Below, in pieces: positions 37,970 to 47,012 of a stretch of 64,000 nt of DNA. The translations under genes were made by a program, and so were the position numbers. Within the stretch, counting starts at the first letter, position 1. Each line of letters starts with the position of its first letter. The notes under the pieces are model-generated. The model was not told where the DNA came from. It saw nothing but the letters and a program-made list of their open reading frames with translations, and did not search any database. This stretch comes from Clostridium sp. C8-1-8 (GTDB lineage: Bacteria > Bacillota > Clostridia > Clostridiales > Clostridiaceae), in assembly GCF_009928445.1 (NCBI RefSeq), contig NZ_JAABNO010000013.1, forward strand, positions 100,616 through 164,615. Reading direction: 5' to 3'.

Positions 37970-40333
37970 TTAGTTTAACTTATTACCCCAGAATTCTTTC
38001 AGTCTCAATTCTAAAGTATTCGGATCTTTTATTATATTATATTCATTAAGCCATTCTCTTGGCATCAATGCCATATACTTATTAGTAGTAAACCTATCAT
38101 CTATAAGCAAAACTGAACCAATGTCATCTTCGGTTCTTATAACTCTACCAGCAGCTTGAAGAACCTTATTCATTCCTGGATAAGTATAGGAGTAATCATA
38201 TCCAGAATCTTTGTCACCAAAAAAGTTTCTTATGAGTTCTCTTTCGGTACACAATTGTGGTAGACCTACTCCAACAATTGCAGCTCCTATAAGTCTATCA
38301 TTAGTTAAATCTATACCTTCTGAGAATACTCCCCCTATCACACAAAACGCTACCATAGCACTATCTGGATTATTATCGAACTTCTTCAAAAATACTTCCC
38401 TATCCTCCTCGTTCATATCTCCATTTTGTAGTATGGTATTTATATCAGGATAAGTATTCTTAAAATTCTCATATACATTAATCATAAATGAGTACGAAGG
38501 TAAAAATATTATATAATTTCCTACTTTAGAACTTACAAACTTATGTATATATTCAACTATAGAACCTATATTTTTTTCTCTATGCTTATATCTAGTAGAA
38601 AGGGTTGCTATATTTAAATTCATATTTTTTCGTTCAAAAGGCGAGGCTAGTCTTAGCTTGTAACTATTCTCATCACCTCCAAGTAGATCTATAAAATAAT
38701 TAAGAGGAGTCAAAGTAGCAGAAAATATAATCTTACTCTTTGCCCTATTCATAGCCTCTATCATCTTATTTCTTGGATATATACAAAATAGGTTTAACAC
38801 TACTTTCTTATTGGAGCAATCGATATAACTGATATATCCATTGTCATAATTCTCTCCTATTCCTATAAAAGAGTTCAATTGAAAATATAATTCCAATATA
38901 TTTTCATATCCTTCAGTTCCTCTGCTCTTAATTAAATATTCATCAGACTCTTTTAAAAAGTTTCTTACAAGAGGATATAAATCTTTAGGATTTTCCTCTA
39001 AAACTAAATACTCTACTTCTATTTCTTCTGTTCTTCTCCTAAGATCTATCATATAGCTATTTAAAGCATTAAGCGCTTTATACATTCCTGGAGACTTTCC
39101 CTTAGAAATCTTTTTACACTCCATAATCTTGCTTTTATCTATTGATGCAGAAAACATCTCTCTTGAACGTTCAACCAAATTGTGAGCCTCATCAATTAGA
39201 AAGATATATTTTTCATCTATATCTTCAAAAAAGCGTCTCAGGTACACCTTAGGATCAAATGCATAGTTATAATCACAAATTATTGCATCACACCAAAAGG
39301 TTAGATCTAGAGAAAACTCAAAAGGACATATTTCATGTTTTAATGCATACTTCTCAATTATATTTCTAGTTACTGAGTCTTCATTAGCTATTAAGTCCCT
39401 TATAGCATCATTAACCTTGTCATAATAATTAAGAGCATAACTACATTCATCTGGATTGCAAGCTGACCCCTTACTAAAACATATCTTATCCTTTGCGGTT
39501 ATAGTAATAGACTTACACTTAAGTCCTTTCTGCCTTAGCCTATCAAAAGCTTCCTCTGCTACCGTTCTAGTTATAGTCTTAGCTGTTAGATAAAAAATTC
39601 TATCACCAAGTCCCTCACCCAAAGCCTTTATAGCAGGAAATATAGTGGATATTGTCTTTCCTATACCTGTAGGAGCTTGCACGAATAAGGTTTCTTCCTG
39701 TTTTATAGTATTATAAGCGGCTACAGCAAGTTCTCTCTGCCCTTTTCTATAATTGCTAAAGGGAAAAACCACTTTGCCTATTGAATTATTCCTACTCTCT
39801 ATCCAACTAGCTTCTACTTCTGCCCACATATAGTAATTTTCTACTATGCCCATCACAAATTCTCTTAATTCATCTGCTCTGTAACTTTTCCTTATGCACT
39901 TTACTTCATCTGTACTTAATTGATAATAACTAAGCTGTATATATATATATTCAAGATTATTATCTAACAAGTAAAAATAAGCATAAAACTTAGCTTGTGC
40001 CCAATGTAGAACATTATATTCTTCATCGATCATACTCAGATTACCATTAGTGCTTTTTATTTCCTCAATTATATTTTGCTCATTTTCTTTTATTATGCCA
40101 TCAGCTCTTCCTTCAACCAATATATCAAATTTATCGAACTGAAATTTATGCTTCATATATACTTCTTTTTGATAATCAGCGAATTCCCTTTCATTCTGCT
40201 TTTGAAGTTTTTGATGTGCTCTAACACCTTCCTGCGCTCTAGTCTTACTCATAAATCTATTATCAATACTGCCTGTTCTAAGTACAAACTCAACTATATT
40301 TCTAACTGATATCTTTATATCCTTTTTCACCAT
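37970..40333 (-). CDS. PD-(D/E)XK nuclease-like / DinG-XPD type helicase fusion
   Basis: 787 residues. Residues 1-180 look like a RecB/Cas4-type PD-(D/E)XK domain: EGVRAH (~35-40), GRADGI with Asp78, and E91-I-K93. The rest is a superfamily-2 Fe-S helicase: Walker A APTGIGKT (220-227), four Cys (KICFSKGSACNPDEC...ICPF, ~275-345) for a 4Fe-4S cluster, DEAH at IDEAHNLVERS, and motif VI AAGRVIR. The combination suggests DNA unwinding with possible nucleolytic processing; whether the nuclease part is active is not known. Single-gene unit, GTG or ATG start after a weak site (GGATGATTG). Confidence 0.87.
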   Translation of the reverse strand: MVKKDIKISVRNIVEFVLRTGSIDNRFMSKTRAQEGVRAHQKLQKQNEREFADYQKEVYMKHKFQFDKFDILVEGRADGIIKENEQNIIEEIKSTNGNLSMIDEEYNVLHWAQAKFYAYFYLLDNNLEYIYIQLSYYQLSTDEVKCIRKSYRADELREFVMGIVENYYMWAEVEASWIESRNNSIGKVVFPFSNYRKGQRELAVAAYNTIKQEETLFVQAPTGIGKTISTIFPAIKALGEGLGDRIFYLTAKTITRTVAEEAFDRLRQKGLKCKSITITAKDKICFSKGSACNPDECSYALNYYDKVNDAIRDLIANEDSVTRNIIEKYALKHEICPFEFSLDLTFWCDAIICDYNYAFDPKVYLRRFFEDIDEKYIFLIDEAHNLVERSREMFSASIDKSKIMECKKISKGKSPGMYKALNALNSYMIDLRRRTEEIEVEYLVLEENPKDLYPLVRNFLKESDEYLIKSRGTEGYENILELYFQLNSFIGIGENYDNGYISYIDCSNKKVVLNLFCIYPRNKMIEAMNRAKSKIIFSATLTPLNYFIDLLGGDENSYKLRLASPFERKNMNLNIATLSTRYKHREKNIGSIVEYIHKFVSSKVGNYIIFLPSYSFMINVYENFKNTYPDINTILQNGDMNEEDREVFLKKFDNNPDSAMVAFCVIGGVFSEGIDLTNDRLIGAAIVGVGLPQLCTERELIRNFFGDKDSGYDYSYTYPGMNKVLQAAGRVIRTEDDIGSVLLIDDRFTTNKYMALMPREWLNEYNIIKDPNTLELRLKEFWGNKLN

Positions 40334-40435
40334 ACAATCATCCTTTTTCTAAAGTGCTCCTTTAGTGGTATAATTAAAACACGATAAGTTAATTATAGAA
40401 TAACAACATTCTATGTCAAAGGGAGATTTTGCAAT

Positions 40436-41167
40436 ATGAATATGAACTTATTAAAAAAGTACGTTCCTATATTAGTCGTGATTGTTTTTGGCTTTTTTAT
40501 AGGTTTATATATAGCTTTTATCCATGATATAAAAAATACAAATGCTGCAATAATTAAGATAAAAACATTTGCAATAAAACAACACTCAAACTTTAATGAA
40601 AAGTCTTCTTACAATGGACTAGTTCATGTAGTTGATTATGATACTTCTATTGTCATAGATCTACGTTATGCAACTGACAATAACTTTACTAAGAAAAAAG
40701 TATATCCGAAGGATGTATGTCTTCTTCAAAAAGCCACATTAGACAAACTTATCGCTGCTAACAATGAGTTTAAGACAATGGGTTATAGAATAAAAATATG
40801 GGATGCTTATCGTCCACCAGAAGTACAGCAGTACTTTTGGAGCATAGTACATGATAGTAGGTTTATTGCAAGTCCTTACGCTAATTGGTCTAGGCATAAT
40901 AGAGGTGTTGCCGTTGATGTTACTTTAGTAGATGAGAATGGCAATGAGTTAGAGATGCCCACTGGATTCGATGAATTTAATGTAACTGCATACAGAACAA
41001 GCACTGCTATGAGTGCTAATGCAAAAAAGAATATGAATCTACTAACCTCGGTAATGGAGAAGCATGGATTCAACCCAATTCAAACTGAATGGTGGCACTA
41101 CGATGACAAAGATGCTGATAAATATCCGGTTGTAAATCTTTCTCTAGATGATTTAAAAAACCACTAA
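40436..41167 (+). CDS. Membrane-anchored D-Ala-D-Ala dipeptidase (VanX/DdpX family, M15D)
   Basis: 243 residues: N-terminal membrane helix (about 9-30) then a zinc D,D-dipeptidase domain. Ligand motifs SRHNRGVAVD (H and D) and EWWHYDD (catalytic Glu and His) are intact, as is WDAYRPPEVQQYFW. Outside the cell it could recycle D-Ala-D-Ala released from wall; no vanHA genes accompany it, so resistance is not implied. ATG ten bases after GGGAG. Confidence 0.93.
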   Translation: MNMNLLKKYVPILVVIVFGFFIGLYIAFIHDIKNTNAAIIKIKTFAIKQHSNFNEKSSYNGLVHVVDYDTSIVIDLRYATDNNFTKKKVYPKDVCLLQKATLDKLIAANNEFKTMGYRIKIWDAYRPPEVQQYFWSIVHDSRFIASPYANWSRHNRGVAVDVTLVDENGNELEMPTGFDEFNVTAYRTSTAMSANAKKNMNLLTSVMEKHGFNPIQTEWWHYDDKDADKYPVVNLSLDDLKNH

Positions 41168-41192
41168 TAGAAATACTATTAGTGGTTTTTTC
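41153..41192 (+). terminator. Terminator overlapping the dipeptidase stop codon
   Basis: AAAACCACTAATAG / CTATTAGTGGTTTT followed by TT; the TAA stop is inside the 5' arm. Confidence 0.9.
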
Positions 41193-41252
41193 ACAGTTAT
41201 CTTTTCTGAGCTATTAAAATACTAGAAAAGATCTAACTATAAGTAAATTAAT

Positions 41253-41846
41253 TTATTCTGAATGATATTCATTTACTAGTTTTTGAACTAGCTTCTTTAT
41301 TACACTAGCCTGCGCTATTAAGGACATAACCATTAAAAATATTCTTATTCTTTCTTCATCTGATGATTGTAACTTAAGATCTTTAACAAACCCTTCTAAC
41401 TTATTCTCATTGAATAAAGGCGCCTTTAAGAAATCTTTAAAGCTATCAGTCTGTATCTCTGAAAATATTTTATAAGCATCTTCCCAAGATATTATATCAT
41501 CAGTTCTATCATTTATTTCATTAAACGCTAATCTAAATACTTTCTTTATTTCCTCTGTTGTCAATAGAGGCCTCATATAGCTTAATAAAACTAACTGTGC
41601 AAGATGAAGTTTTGTGTAACCTCTCTTCTTTCCATCCTCAGGTTTAGTTATTACTTCACTTTTTATATAATTTTGAACAATATTGTTGGTATACTTATCT
41701 TCAGTAAATTTATCATTTAAATAATCAATAACCTGTGATAAAAACAAATCATATCTTGGCAACTCATCATATGATACCATACTATTCTTTGACATTTCTT
41801 CTGCTAAGCCTATTATATAGTTTAGATCAAAATTCTTATCGTCCAT
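41253..41846 (-). CDS. DUF1836 domain protein
   Basis: 197 residues, all helical. Matches the DUF1836 family (YDELPRYDLFLSQVIDYLND near residue 22; RGYTKLHLAQLVLLSYM near 75), which has a MerR-like helix-turn-helix region and an unknown function. Single gene, upstream of the DnaA-box region and transcribed away from it. Confidence 0.88.
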   Translation of the reverse strand: MDDKNFDLNYIIGLAEEMSKNSMVSYDELPRYDLFLSQVIDYLNDKFTEDKYTNNIVQNYIKSEVITKPEDGKKRGYTKLHLAQLVLLSYMRPLLTTEEIKKVFRLAFNEINDRTDDIISWEDAYKIFSEIQTDSFKDFLKAPLFNENKLEGFVKDLKLQSSDEERIRIFLMVMSLIAQASVIKKLVQKLVNEYHSE

Positions 41847-42054
41847 AACACACCTCTAAATATATTCATTTTATGTTACTGTACACTTCCATTATATAGT
41901 ATACATAAACCCATTACAAGTTAACTGCGCCTATTTTTTATAATTATTATAATCCTCCATTAACCACTTTTCAATGCTAAATCTATCTTTATATATTATC
42001 TATTAACTTCACTGATTTAAATTTATATACATATTTAATATCATCTTTCCACAG

Positions 42055-42174
42055 TTATCCACAGTTATTCACAGGTTATAAACAGTATATGTTGATAACT
42101 TAACACAACATCTTGTGTTTGCAATAAATAATGTACAAACTTTTGCACATTATCCACAGAACGCATGTGGATAA
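42055..42174. other. DnaA-box cluster (oriC-like)
   Basis: Within 120 bases: TTATCCACA at 42055-42063 and 42150-42158, its complement TGTGGATAA at 42166-42174 (three perfect boxes), plus TTATTCACA 42065-42073, TTATCAACA complement 42090-42098 and TTTTGCACA 42141-42149. Weaker matches occur at 42045-42053 and 42188-42196. The cluster is followed by about 500 bases with hardly any G or C. This is the make-up of a replication origin or a DnaA-titrating site; dnaA and dnaN are not in the window. Confidence 0.75.
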
Positions 42175-42224
42175 CCTGTTTATTACATGTGGAAATACTA
42201 CTAAAAAACACCTTTATCCAACAA

Positions 42225-42720
42225 ATTATTATATTTTTATACACTCGAAATATTACATTATTTTTACATAAAAATTTATTTTATCCCCATATTTTAATAT
42301 TTTTTATTTATTAATAGTTAATTTTACAATATTAATGGGTCTATTTCCATATAAATATAAACAAAATTTATTTTAATTACATATACTATTGATGTAAAAA
42401 ACATTTTTTACCCCAGCAAAAGCTTAATTTCGACAATGCTAGTCCACTATTCCAACAAATTACTTTTTTTTAATTGTTTTTATGATTTTTAGTAATTATT
42501 TGTTTTTTTGAATAATTTACTATTAATTTATATAAAAATATTAATTTAATTATCTATTATTGAATATTTATCAAATTTATTGAAGAAATTTGTATATTCT
42601 TGAGTAAGTAATGGTATTGACTTTTCAAAAAAATGGTAGTATATTTAATCTATAAGTTTACTAGATAAAATATTTGTAAAAAAACAAAAAATATTATCAT
42701 TTAATATTGACTTTATATTA
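42225..42720. other. Very AT-rich region beside the DnaA boxes
   Basis: About 500 bases of T- and A-runs without gene or terminator, in the position a DNA-unwinding element would take. A perfect 0A box (TTCGACA, complement of TGTCGAA) is embedded at 42429-42435. Confidence 0.45.
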
Positions 42721-42754
42721 CATTTTTGCTAGTATTATAATATAATTTGTCGAA
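42707..42754 (+). promoter_or_regulatory. abrB promoter with Spo0A box
   Basis: TTGACT (42707-42712), 17-base spacer ending TGC, TAGTAT (42730-42735), an extended -10. A perfect 0A box in TTTGTCGAA (42746-42754) sits at about +5, where bound Spo0A would block transcription, as known for Bacillus abrB. Confidence 0.75.
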
Positions 42755-42782
42755 AGATGTAGGATATGAGGAGGAAACAAAA

Positions 42783-43028
42783 ATGAAATCAACAGGTGTA
42801 GTTAGAAGAGTAGATGAGTTAGGAAGAATAGTTATTCCTATAGAATTAAGAAGAACTTTAGACATAGCAGAAAAGGATGCTCTAGAAATATATGTAGATG
42901 GTGAACAAATAATATTAAAGAAATATGAACCAGCTTGTATATTCTGTGGTGATGCTAGAGACGTAATAAACTACAGAGGAAAGAATATCTGTAAGAACTG
43001 CTTACTAGAGCTTAAGAACGATAAATAA
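42783..43028 (+). CDS. abrB: AbrB family transition-state regulator
   Basis: 81-residue DNA-binding protein from ATG 42783 (MKSTGVVRRVDELGRIVIP), eight bases after GAGGA; a start twelve codons upstream lies on the 0A box and is rejected. N-terminal swapped-hairpin AbrB fold (1-50) and a C-terminal pair of CxxC motifs (CIFC...CKNC) as in clostridial AbrB proteins. Represses stationary-phase and sporulation genes in relatives. The Spo0A box in its leader supports the same circuit here. Confidence 0.95.
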   Translation: MKSTGVVRRVDELGRIVIPIELRRTLDIAEKDALEIYVDGEQIILKKYEPACIFCGDARDVINYRGKNICKNCLLELKNDK

Positions 43029-43047
43029 TTAAATATGATTCGAATTT

Positions 43048-43090
43048 ATAAGCACTTCAACTCCCCTTGAAGTGCTTATTATTTTTTTTA
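43048..43090 (+). terminator. abrB terminator
   Basis: ATAAGCACTTCAA-ctcccc-TTGAAGTGCTTAT followed by TATTTTTTTT. Confidence 0.9.
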
Positions 43091-43167
43091 CTGTTAATGA
43101 AAGCATAAAATTTCTTATTATCTAACCCTATCAATATTAAGGCTTTTGAGTAGCTATTTATACCAGA

Positions 43168-43246
43168 CAGTAAAAAATCAAATTATATCGCCTGCCAGAA
43201 TTTCTTCACATGCGTTCAGAAAAGGCAGATGCGCAAAAAAATCAAT
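43168..43246 (+). repeat. Dispersed hairpin repeat, copy A
   Basis: CAGTAAAAAATC, then CGCCTGCCAGAATTTCTT, loop, AGAAAAGGCAGATGCG, CAAAAAAATCAATTA. It starts four bases past the rsmI stop on the minus strand and shares even the CAGTAAAAAAT edge with copy C, 12.6 kb away. Confidence 0.75.
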
Positions 43247-43250
43247 TATA

Positions 43251-44090
43251 TTATATACTAGTAGAATATTTATAAACCTCAGATTTAGGTAGCTTTCTTT
43301 CCTTTGCTACAGCTTTTATAGCATCCTTTTTCCCCATACCAGCATTAATATTCTTGATAATGTGTTCTTCTATGGAAAGATCCTCCCATTCTGATTTTTT
43401 TTCATTTTCAATTTCTTCCTTTGTCTTGCCTTCAAGTACTAATACGAATTCTCCTTTGGGCTGCTTAGATGTAAAATATACTATAGCCTCACTTATGTTG
43501 ACTCTTACAACCTCTTCATGAAGCTTGGTTAGCTCTCTGCATATTGATATTCTTCTATCCCCAAAACATTCTTTTAAAAAATCTAATGTGTTCAGAAGCC
43601 TATGTGGAGCTTCATAAAATATTATAGTTTCACTTCTATCTTTAAGATCCTCTACAACCTTTAGTCTATCTTTATTTTCTCTAGGAAGAAATCCTCTAAA
43701 TATGAACTTAGTAGTATCAAATCCCGAATATACTAGTGCTGTAGTAGTTGCTGTTGCTCCTGGCAACACTTCAAATTCTACATTTTCTTCAATACATCTT
43801 TTAACAATTATCGCGCCTGGATCCGATATCCCTGGTGTTCCAGCGTCAGATACCAATGCTACAGATTTACCTGAATTTATTATCCCTATTATGTCCTCGC
43901 TTTTCCCGTGCTCATTATGCATATGATAACTTATAAGGGGCTTTTTAATCTCATAATGATTCAAAAGCTTTAATGTTTGCCTTGTATCTTCTGCCGCAAT
44001 AATATCAACACTCTTAAGAGTGTCTATCGCTCTAAGAGTTATGTCTTTCAAATTGCCTATAGGTGTAGGTACTAGATAAAGTTTAGCCAT
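43251..44090 (-). CDS. rsmI: 16S rRNA (cytidine1402-2'-O)-methyltransferase
   Basis: 279 residues, the usual length. SAM-dependent enzyme modifying the decoding centre. Motifs: LVPTPIGNLKDIT (5-17), AAEDTRQT (~33), LVSDAGTPGISDPG (~80), LPGATATTTALVYSG (~108) and FYEAPHRL (~150). It follows the tRNA methyltransferase gene by three bases; start after GGAGGAG. The abrB-rsmI-methyltransferase neighbourhood is common in Firmicutes. Confidence 0.97.
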   Translation of the reverse strand: MAKLYLVPTPIGNLKDITLRAIDTLKSVDIIAAEDTRQTLKLLNHYEIKKPLISYHMHNEHGKSEDIIGIINSGKSVALVSDAGTPGISDPGAIIVKRCIEENVEFEVLPGATATTTALVYSGFDTTKFIFRGFLPRENKDRLKVVEDLKDRSETIIFYEAPHRLLNTLDFLKECFGDRRISICRELTKLHEEVVRVNISEAIVYFTSKQPKGEFVLVLEGKTKEEIENEKKSEWEDLSIEEHIIKNINAGMGKKDAIKAVAKERKLPKSEVYKYSTSI

Positions 44091-44093
44091 AAC

Positions 44094-44861
44094 TTATTGT
44101 CTCCTCCCGTAAATCTCTTCAATTTCGTCGCTATAACTGCCATCTTCTTTATAAACGTACAACGGGGCTTCCCACTTCAGAAACCTCCCACCATCTCTTT
44201 GCCCTTCAATTAAAACTATATTAGGCTCTCTTTTAGTATTTGGATGTACCATCCTTACTCTTTTTGGCTCTATTCTATGCTTTCTCATTAGATCAAATAT
44301 ATCAACCAATCTTTCAGGCCTATGTACCATAAAGAACCTTCCATTATCTTTCAATAAGACTCTTGCTGCTATTATTACATCTTCTAAAGTACAAAGTATC
44401 TCATGTCTTGCAATTGCGTTCTTATCATTAGGATTAACTATCCCAGAATTAGCCAACTTATATGGTGGATTAACGGTAACCACCTCTGCTTTTTCTATAC
44501 TTTTAAGAAGTTTACCATCAGTAAGGTCTCCACAAATAAAATTCATCCTATCATTTAAGCTATTTACTTCTATACTTCTATCAGCCATCTCAACCATTTC
44601 TTGCTGAACTTCTATACCTGTCAACCTTGAAGCTTTAGTTTTACCAGCCAATATAAAGGGAATTATGCCAGTTCCTGTACACATATCTATAACCTTGTTA
44701 CCTTTCTTTACATTAGCAAAATTAGCTAACAATACAGCATCTATACCAAATCTGAATCCCTCCTTTTTTTGAATTAAATGTATTCCATTCAGTTGAAGAT
44801 CATCAATACTTTCATCATCTTTTACAAGTTTATTTATTAAATCATCATGTATATCTAACAT
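44094..44861 (-). CDS. tRNA1(Val) (adenine37-N6)-methyltransferase-like protein (TrmN6/YabB family)
   Basis: 255 residues from ATG 44861 (MLDIHDDLIN), seven bases after GAGAGG; an ATG nine codons upstream has no site. SAM motif IDMCTGTGIIPFILAG near residue 54 and the adenine-N6 catalytic NPPY (near 122) are present. QLNGIHLIQKKEGFRFGIDAVLLANF is typical of the YabB/TrmN6 group. Translationally close to rsmI. 44889-45140 contains no gene. Confidence 0.92.
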   Translation of the reverse strand: MLDIHDDLINKLVKDDESIDDLQLNGIHLIQKKEGFRFGIDAVLLANFANVKKGNKVIDMCTGTGIIPFILAGKTKASRLTGIEVQQEMVEMADRSIEVNSLNDRMNFICGDLTDGKLLKSIEKAEVVTVNPPYKLANSGIVNPNDKNAIARHEILCTLEDVIIAARVLLKDNGRFFMVHRPERLVDIFDLMRKHRIEPKRVRMVHPNTKREPNIVLIEGQRDGGRFLKWEAPLYVYKEDGSYSDEIEEIYGRRQ

Positions 44862-45140
44862 TAACTTTCCTCTCTTAACATATTCCATTTATTATTAGTA
44901 TTATATCCATTACTCCATCCCATATCTAAAGGAACTTTATATACTCAATTACACATCATATATTATACATAACAAATATAAATATTTAAATATACTTCAA
45001 TGTTGTTCTCACATATTATAAATATGTGGCATATAGATATATAGGCAAAATAATATTCTATATACTTTGAGACCAATTAACAGACTTACATTATATGTAG
45101 TATAAATAGAATTATAAGTATTCTTTCACCATAGAAATGT

Positions 45141-45180
45141 AAAAAAATCCGATGAAGTTATATAACTTTCATCGGACTTA
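45141..45180 (-). terminator. Terminator of the NlpC/P60 gene
   Basis: TCCGATGAAGTTATATAACTTtCATCGGA hairpin with TTTTTTTAC on the minus strand. Confidence 0.88.
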
Positions 45181-45215
45181 ATAAGCTTCCTTATTTTACT
45201 CTCATTTTTAATTAA

Positions 45216-46460
45216 TTATTTTAATCTTCTTGAAGCTACATAATCATATATAGGCCCAACCTTTACATTTTCACCAGTTCTTGGTGCATGTATCATCTGA
45301 CCTCCACCTACATATATACCAACATGCTCTGGTCTGGATGCACTACCTCTAGTAAATACTAGATCTCCAGGTTGAAGATCCGAATAAGATACAGATGTAC
45401 CTACATTTATTTGGTCATATGTTGTTCTTGGAAGGTTAACTCCTAGCTTCCCAAAAACGTAACTTGTAAATCCAGAACAATCGAAGGAGTTTGGACCACC
45501 AGCTCCCCATACATAAGGAATGCCTAAGTATTTATATGCCTCAGACAAAACTGAAGAAGATGATGCTGGAACACTTCCGCTTACGCTGCTACCTCTACTA
45601 ACAAAGGTTTGTGTAGTAGCTGCTGCTTTCTTATTGTCTACAGCCTTCTTAGCCTTCTCTATATAATTTACTATCTTACTATCAACATCTGGGCTAACAA
45701 CCTTAGTCCTAGCCTGTCTTAACATATCTATTGCATTTTGCAGGTCATTTACAGAACTATCACCATTGTCAATCACTGATGCTGGATACTGTATAAGAGC
45801 TACTTCAGAGTTAGCTAAATCCCCTAACACTTTCTTTTGCTGATCTTTTAAGTCAGCTACCAATTTAAGCTGATCGTTTTTCTTAGCATTTAAATCATCT
45901 ACTTGTTTTTGTGTACTTTCATTAAGCTTAGCCAATTGAGCATTCTTAGTCTCTAACTCATTTACCTTATCATCAAGCTTTTGCTTCTGATCTTTTAAAT
46001 CACTTATGATTTGTTTATCCAAGCTCATAAGCTTACCTACAGCTTCCATCTTGCTAATAAAGTCACTAAAGTTCTGTGAACTTAAGATTACAGCTATATA
46101 ACTTTCCTGTCCTCCAGACTTATATATAGCTCTCATTCTATCGCCAAAGACTTGCTCTTTCTGATCAAGATCAGCTCTAGCTTTATCCACTTCCTCTTGA
46201 GTTGTTTTAATTTGTTTTTCCACTAGTTTAATTTGCTGATTGTTTTTGTCAATCTGTACCACTAATGGCTGTATTTGGTCATCTAATGCATCTATTTTAT
46301 CAGTCAAATCACTTATCTTACTTTTTACTTCGGCATACTTATCTCTATTATCTTGTATCTGTTTTTGTTGATCATCCGTAAGTGGCGCCGCATGTGCCTG
46401 TACACCAATCCCAAATACCAAACTGAATACGATTAACGTTGATATTACTCTCTTATTCAT
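45216..46460 (-). CDS. Secreted NlpC/P60 peptidoglycan hydrolase with coiled coil (CwlO/PcsB type)
   Basis: 414 residues: signal peptide (1-25, ending AHA), a long coiled coil (~28-225), a linker rich in Ser/Val (~275-305), and a C-terminal NlpC/P60 domain (~305-414) with catalytic Cys in DCSGFTSYV, His in PEHVGIYVG and HAPRTG. It should cleave D-iGlu-DAP bonds. The coiled coil is the part by which FtsEX activates CwlO/PcsB, so the ftsEX operon at 8-9.7 kb is a likely partner. The leader is unusual: a strong GGGGGGGAG is separated from the ATG by a hairpin. Confidence 0.95.
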   Translation of the reverse strand: MNKRVISTLIVFSLVFGIGVQAHAAPLTDDQQKQIQDNRDKYAEVKSKISDLTDKIDALDDQIQPLVVQIDKNNQQIKLVEKQIKTTQEEVDKARADLDQKEQVFGDRMRAIYKSGGQESYIAVILSSQNFSDFISKMEAVGKLMSLDKQIISDLKDQKQKLDDKVNELETKNAQLAKLNESTQKQVDDLNAKKNDQLKLVADLKDQQKKVLGDLANSEVALIQYPASVIDNGDSSVNDLQNAIDMLRQARTKVVSPDVDSKIVNYIEKAKKAVDNKKAAATTQTFVSRGSSVSGSVPASSSSVLSEAYKYLGIPYVWGAGGPNSFDCSGFTSYVFGKLGVNLPRTTYDQINVGTSVSYSDLQPGDLVFTRGSASRPEHVGIYVGGGQMIHAPRTGENVKVGPIYDYVASRRLK

Positions 46461-46522
46461 GCGTACTCTCAGCTTTCATATATCAATGACAAAAGTGTCA
46501 AATATGAAAACTGCTCCCCCCC
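46461..46522 (-). promoter_or_regulatory. Shine-Dalgarno / hairpin / start-codon leader
   Basis: Minus strand: GGGGGGGAG (46522-46514), directly followed by a 12-bp stem (46513-46502 with 46481-46470, one G-U) that also closes TGACA/TGTCA inside, then nine bases AGAGTACGC and the ATG at 46460. If the hairpin forms, the strong SD is brought to nine bases from the start. A weak local GAGAG is the alternative site. Confidence 0.55.
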
Positions 46523-46542
46523 TATCATTGTTTTATACTGAA

Positions 46543-46572
46543 ATTATACCATTAAATAGTTTTACATAACAA
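46543..46572 (-). promoter_or_regulatory. Promoter of the NlpC/P60 gene
   Basis: Minus strand TTGTTA (46572-46567), 18-base spacer ending TGG, TATAAT (46548-46543). Gives a leader of about 75 bases made mostly of the hairpin. 46573-46990 holds no gene. Confidence 0.6.
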
Positions 46573-47012
46573 TATAAATATTTACCAATTTGTTACCTTT
46601 TATATTTTATTAACATTTTGTTAATGCTTTTAACTCCCAAAACAGCTATATATATGGACAATTTGTATATTCGGACTAAAATTATAATTTTTAGTTAACA
46701 CTTATAGTATATTGGTTAATATAATACTTTTTATACATAACTTTTACTGGTCAGCCTTCCATAAAGTACTTTAGTATAATTTAAATAGTTATTGGGAAAC
46801 TTTTAAAATGAATGTTTATGGATACTTCATATATTAAGTTCATTAATATACTAAATTCCGTATTAATATAATAGACGATACATATAGGCAGAAAATACTC
46901 TATTTTCAGTAATATATTAAATTCTTGAAATAGTTAGTCCAATAGTATTAAAATAGTGTTATGCGTAAAATCAAATAACATTTAGTGCGAAAGCATTAAG
47001 GAGGAATTTATT

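Noticed and set aside
40436..41167. Vancomycin-resistance locus
   Set aside because: A lone VanX-family dipeptidase with a membrane anchor; no vanH, vanA/B ligase or vanRS genes.
46573..46990. WalR binding sites upstream of the NlpC/P60 gene
   Set aside because: Single TGTTAA/TGTTAC hexamers occur but none in the required direct repeat spacing.
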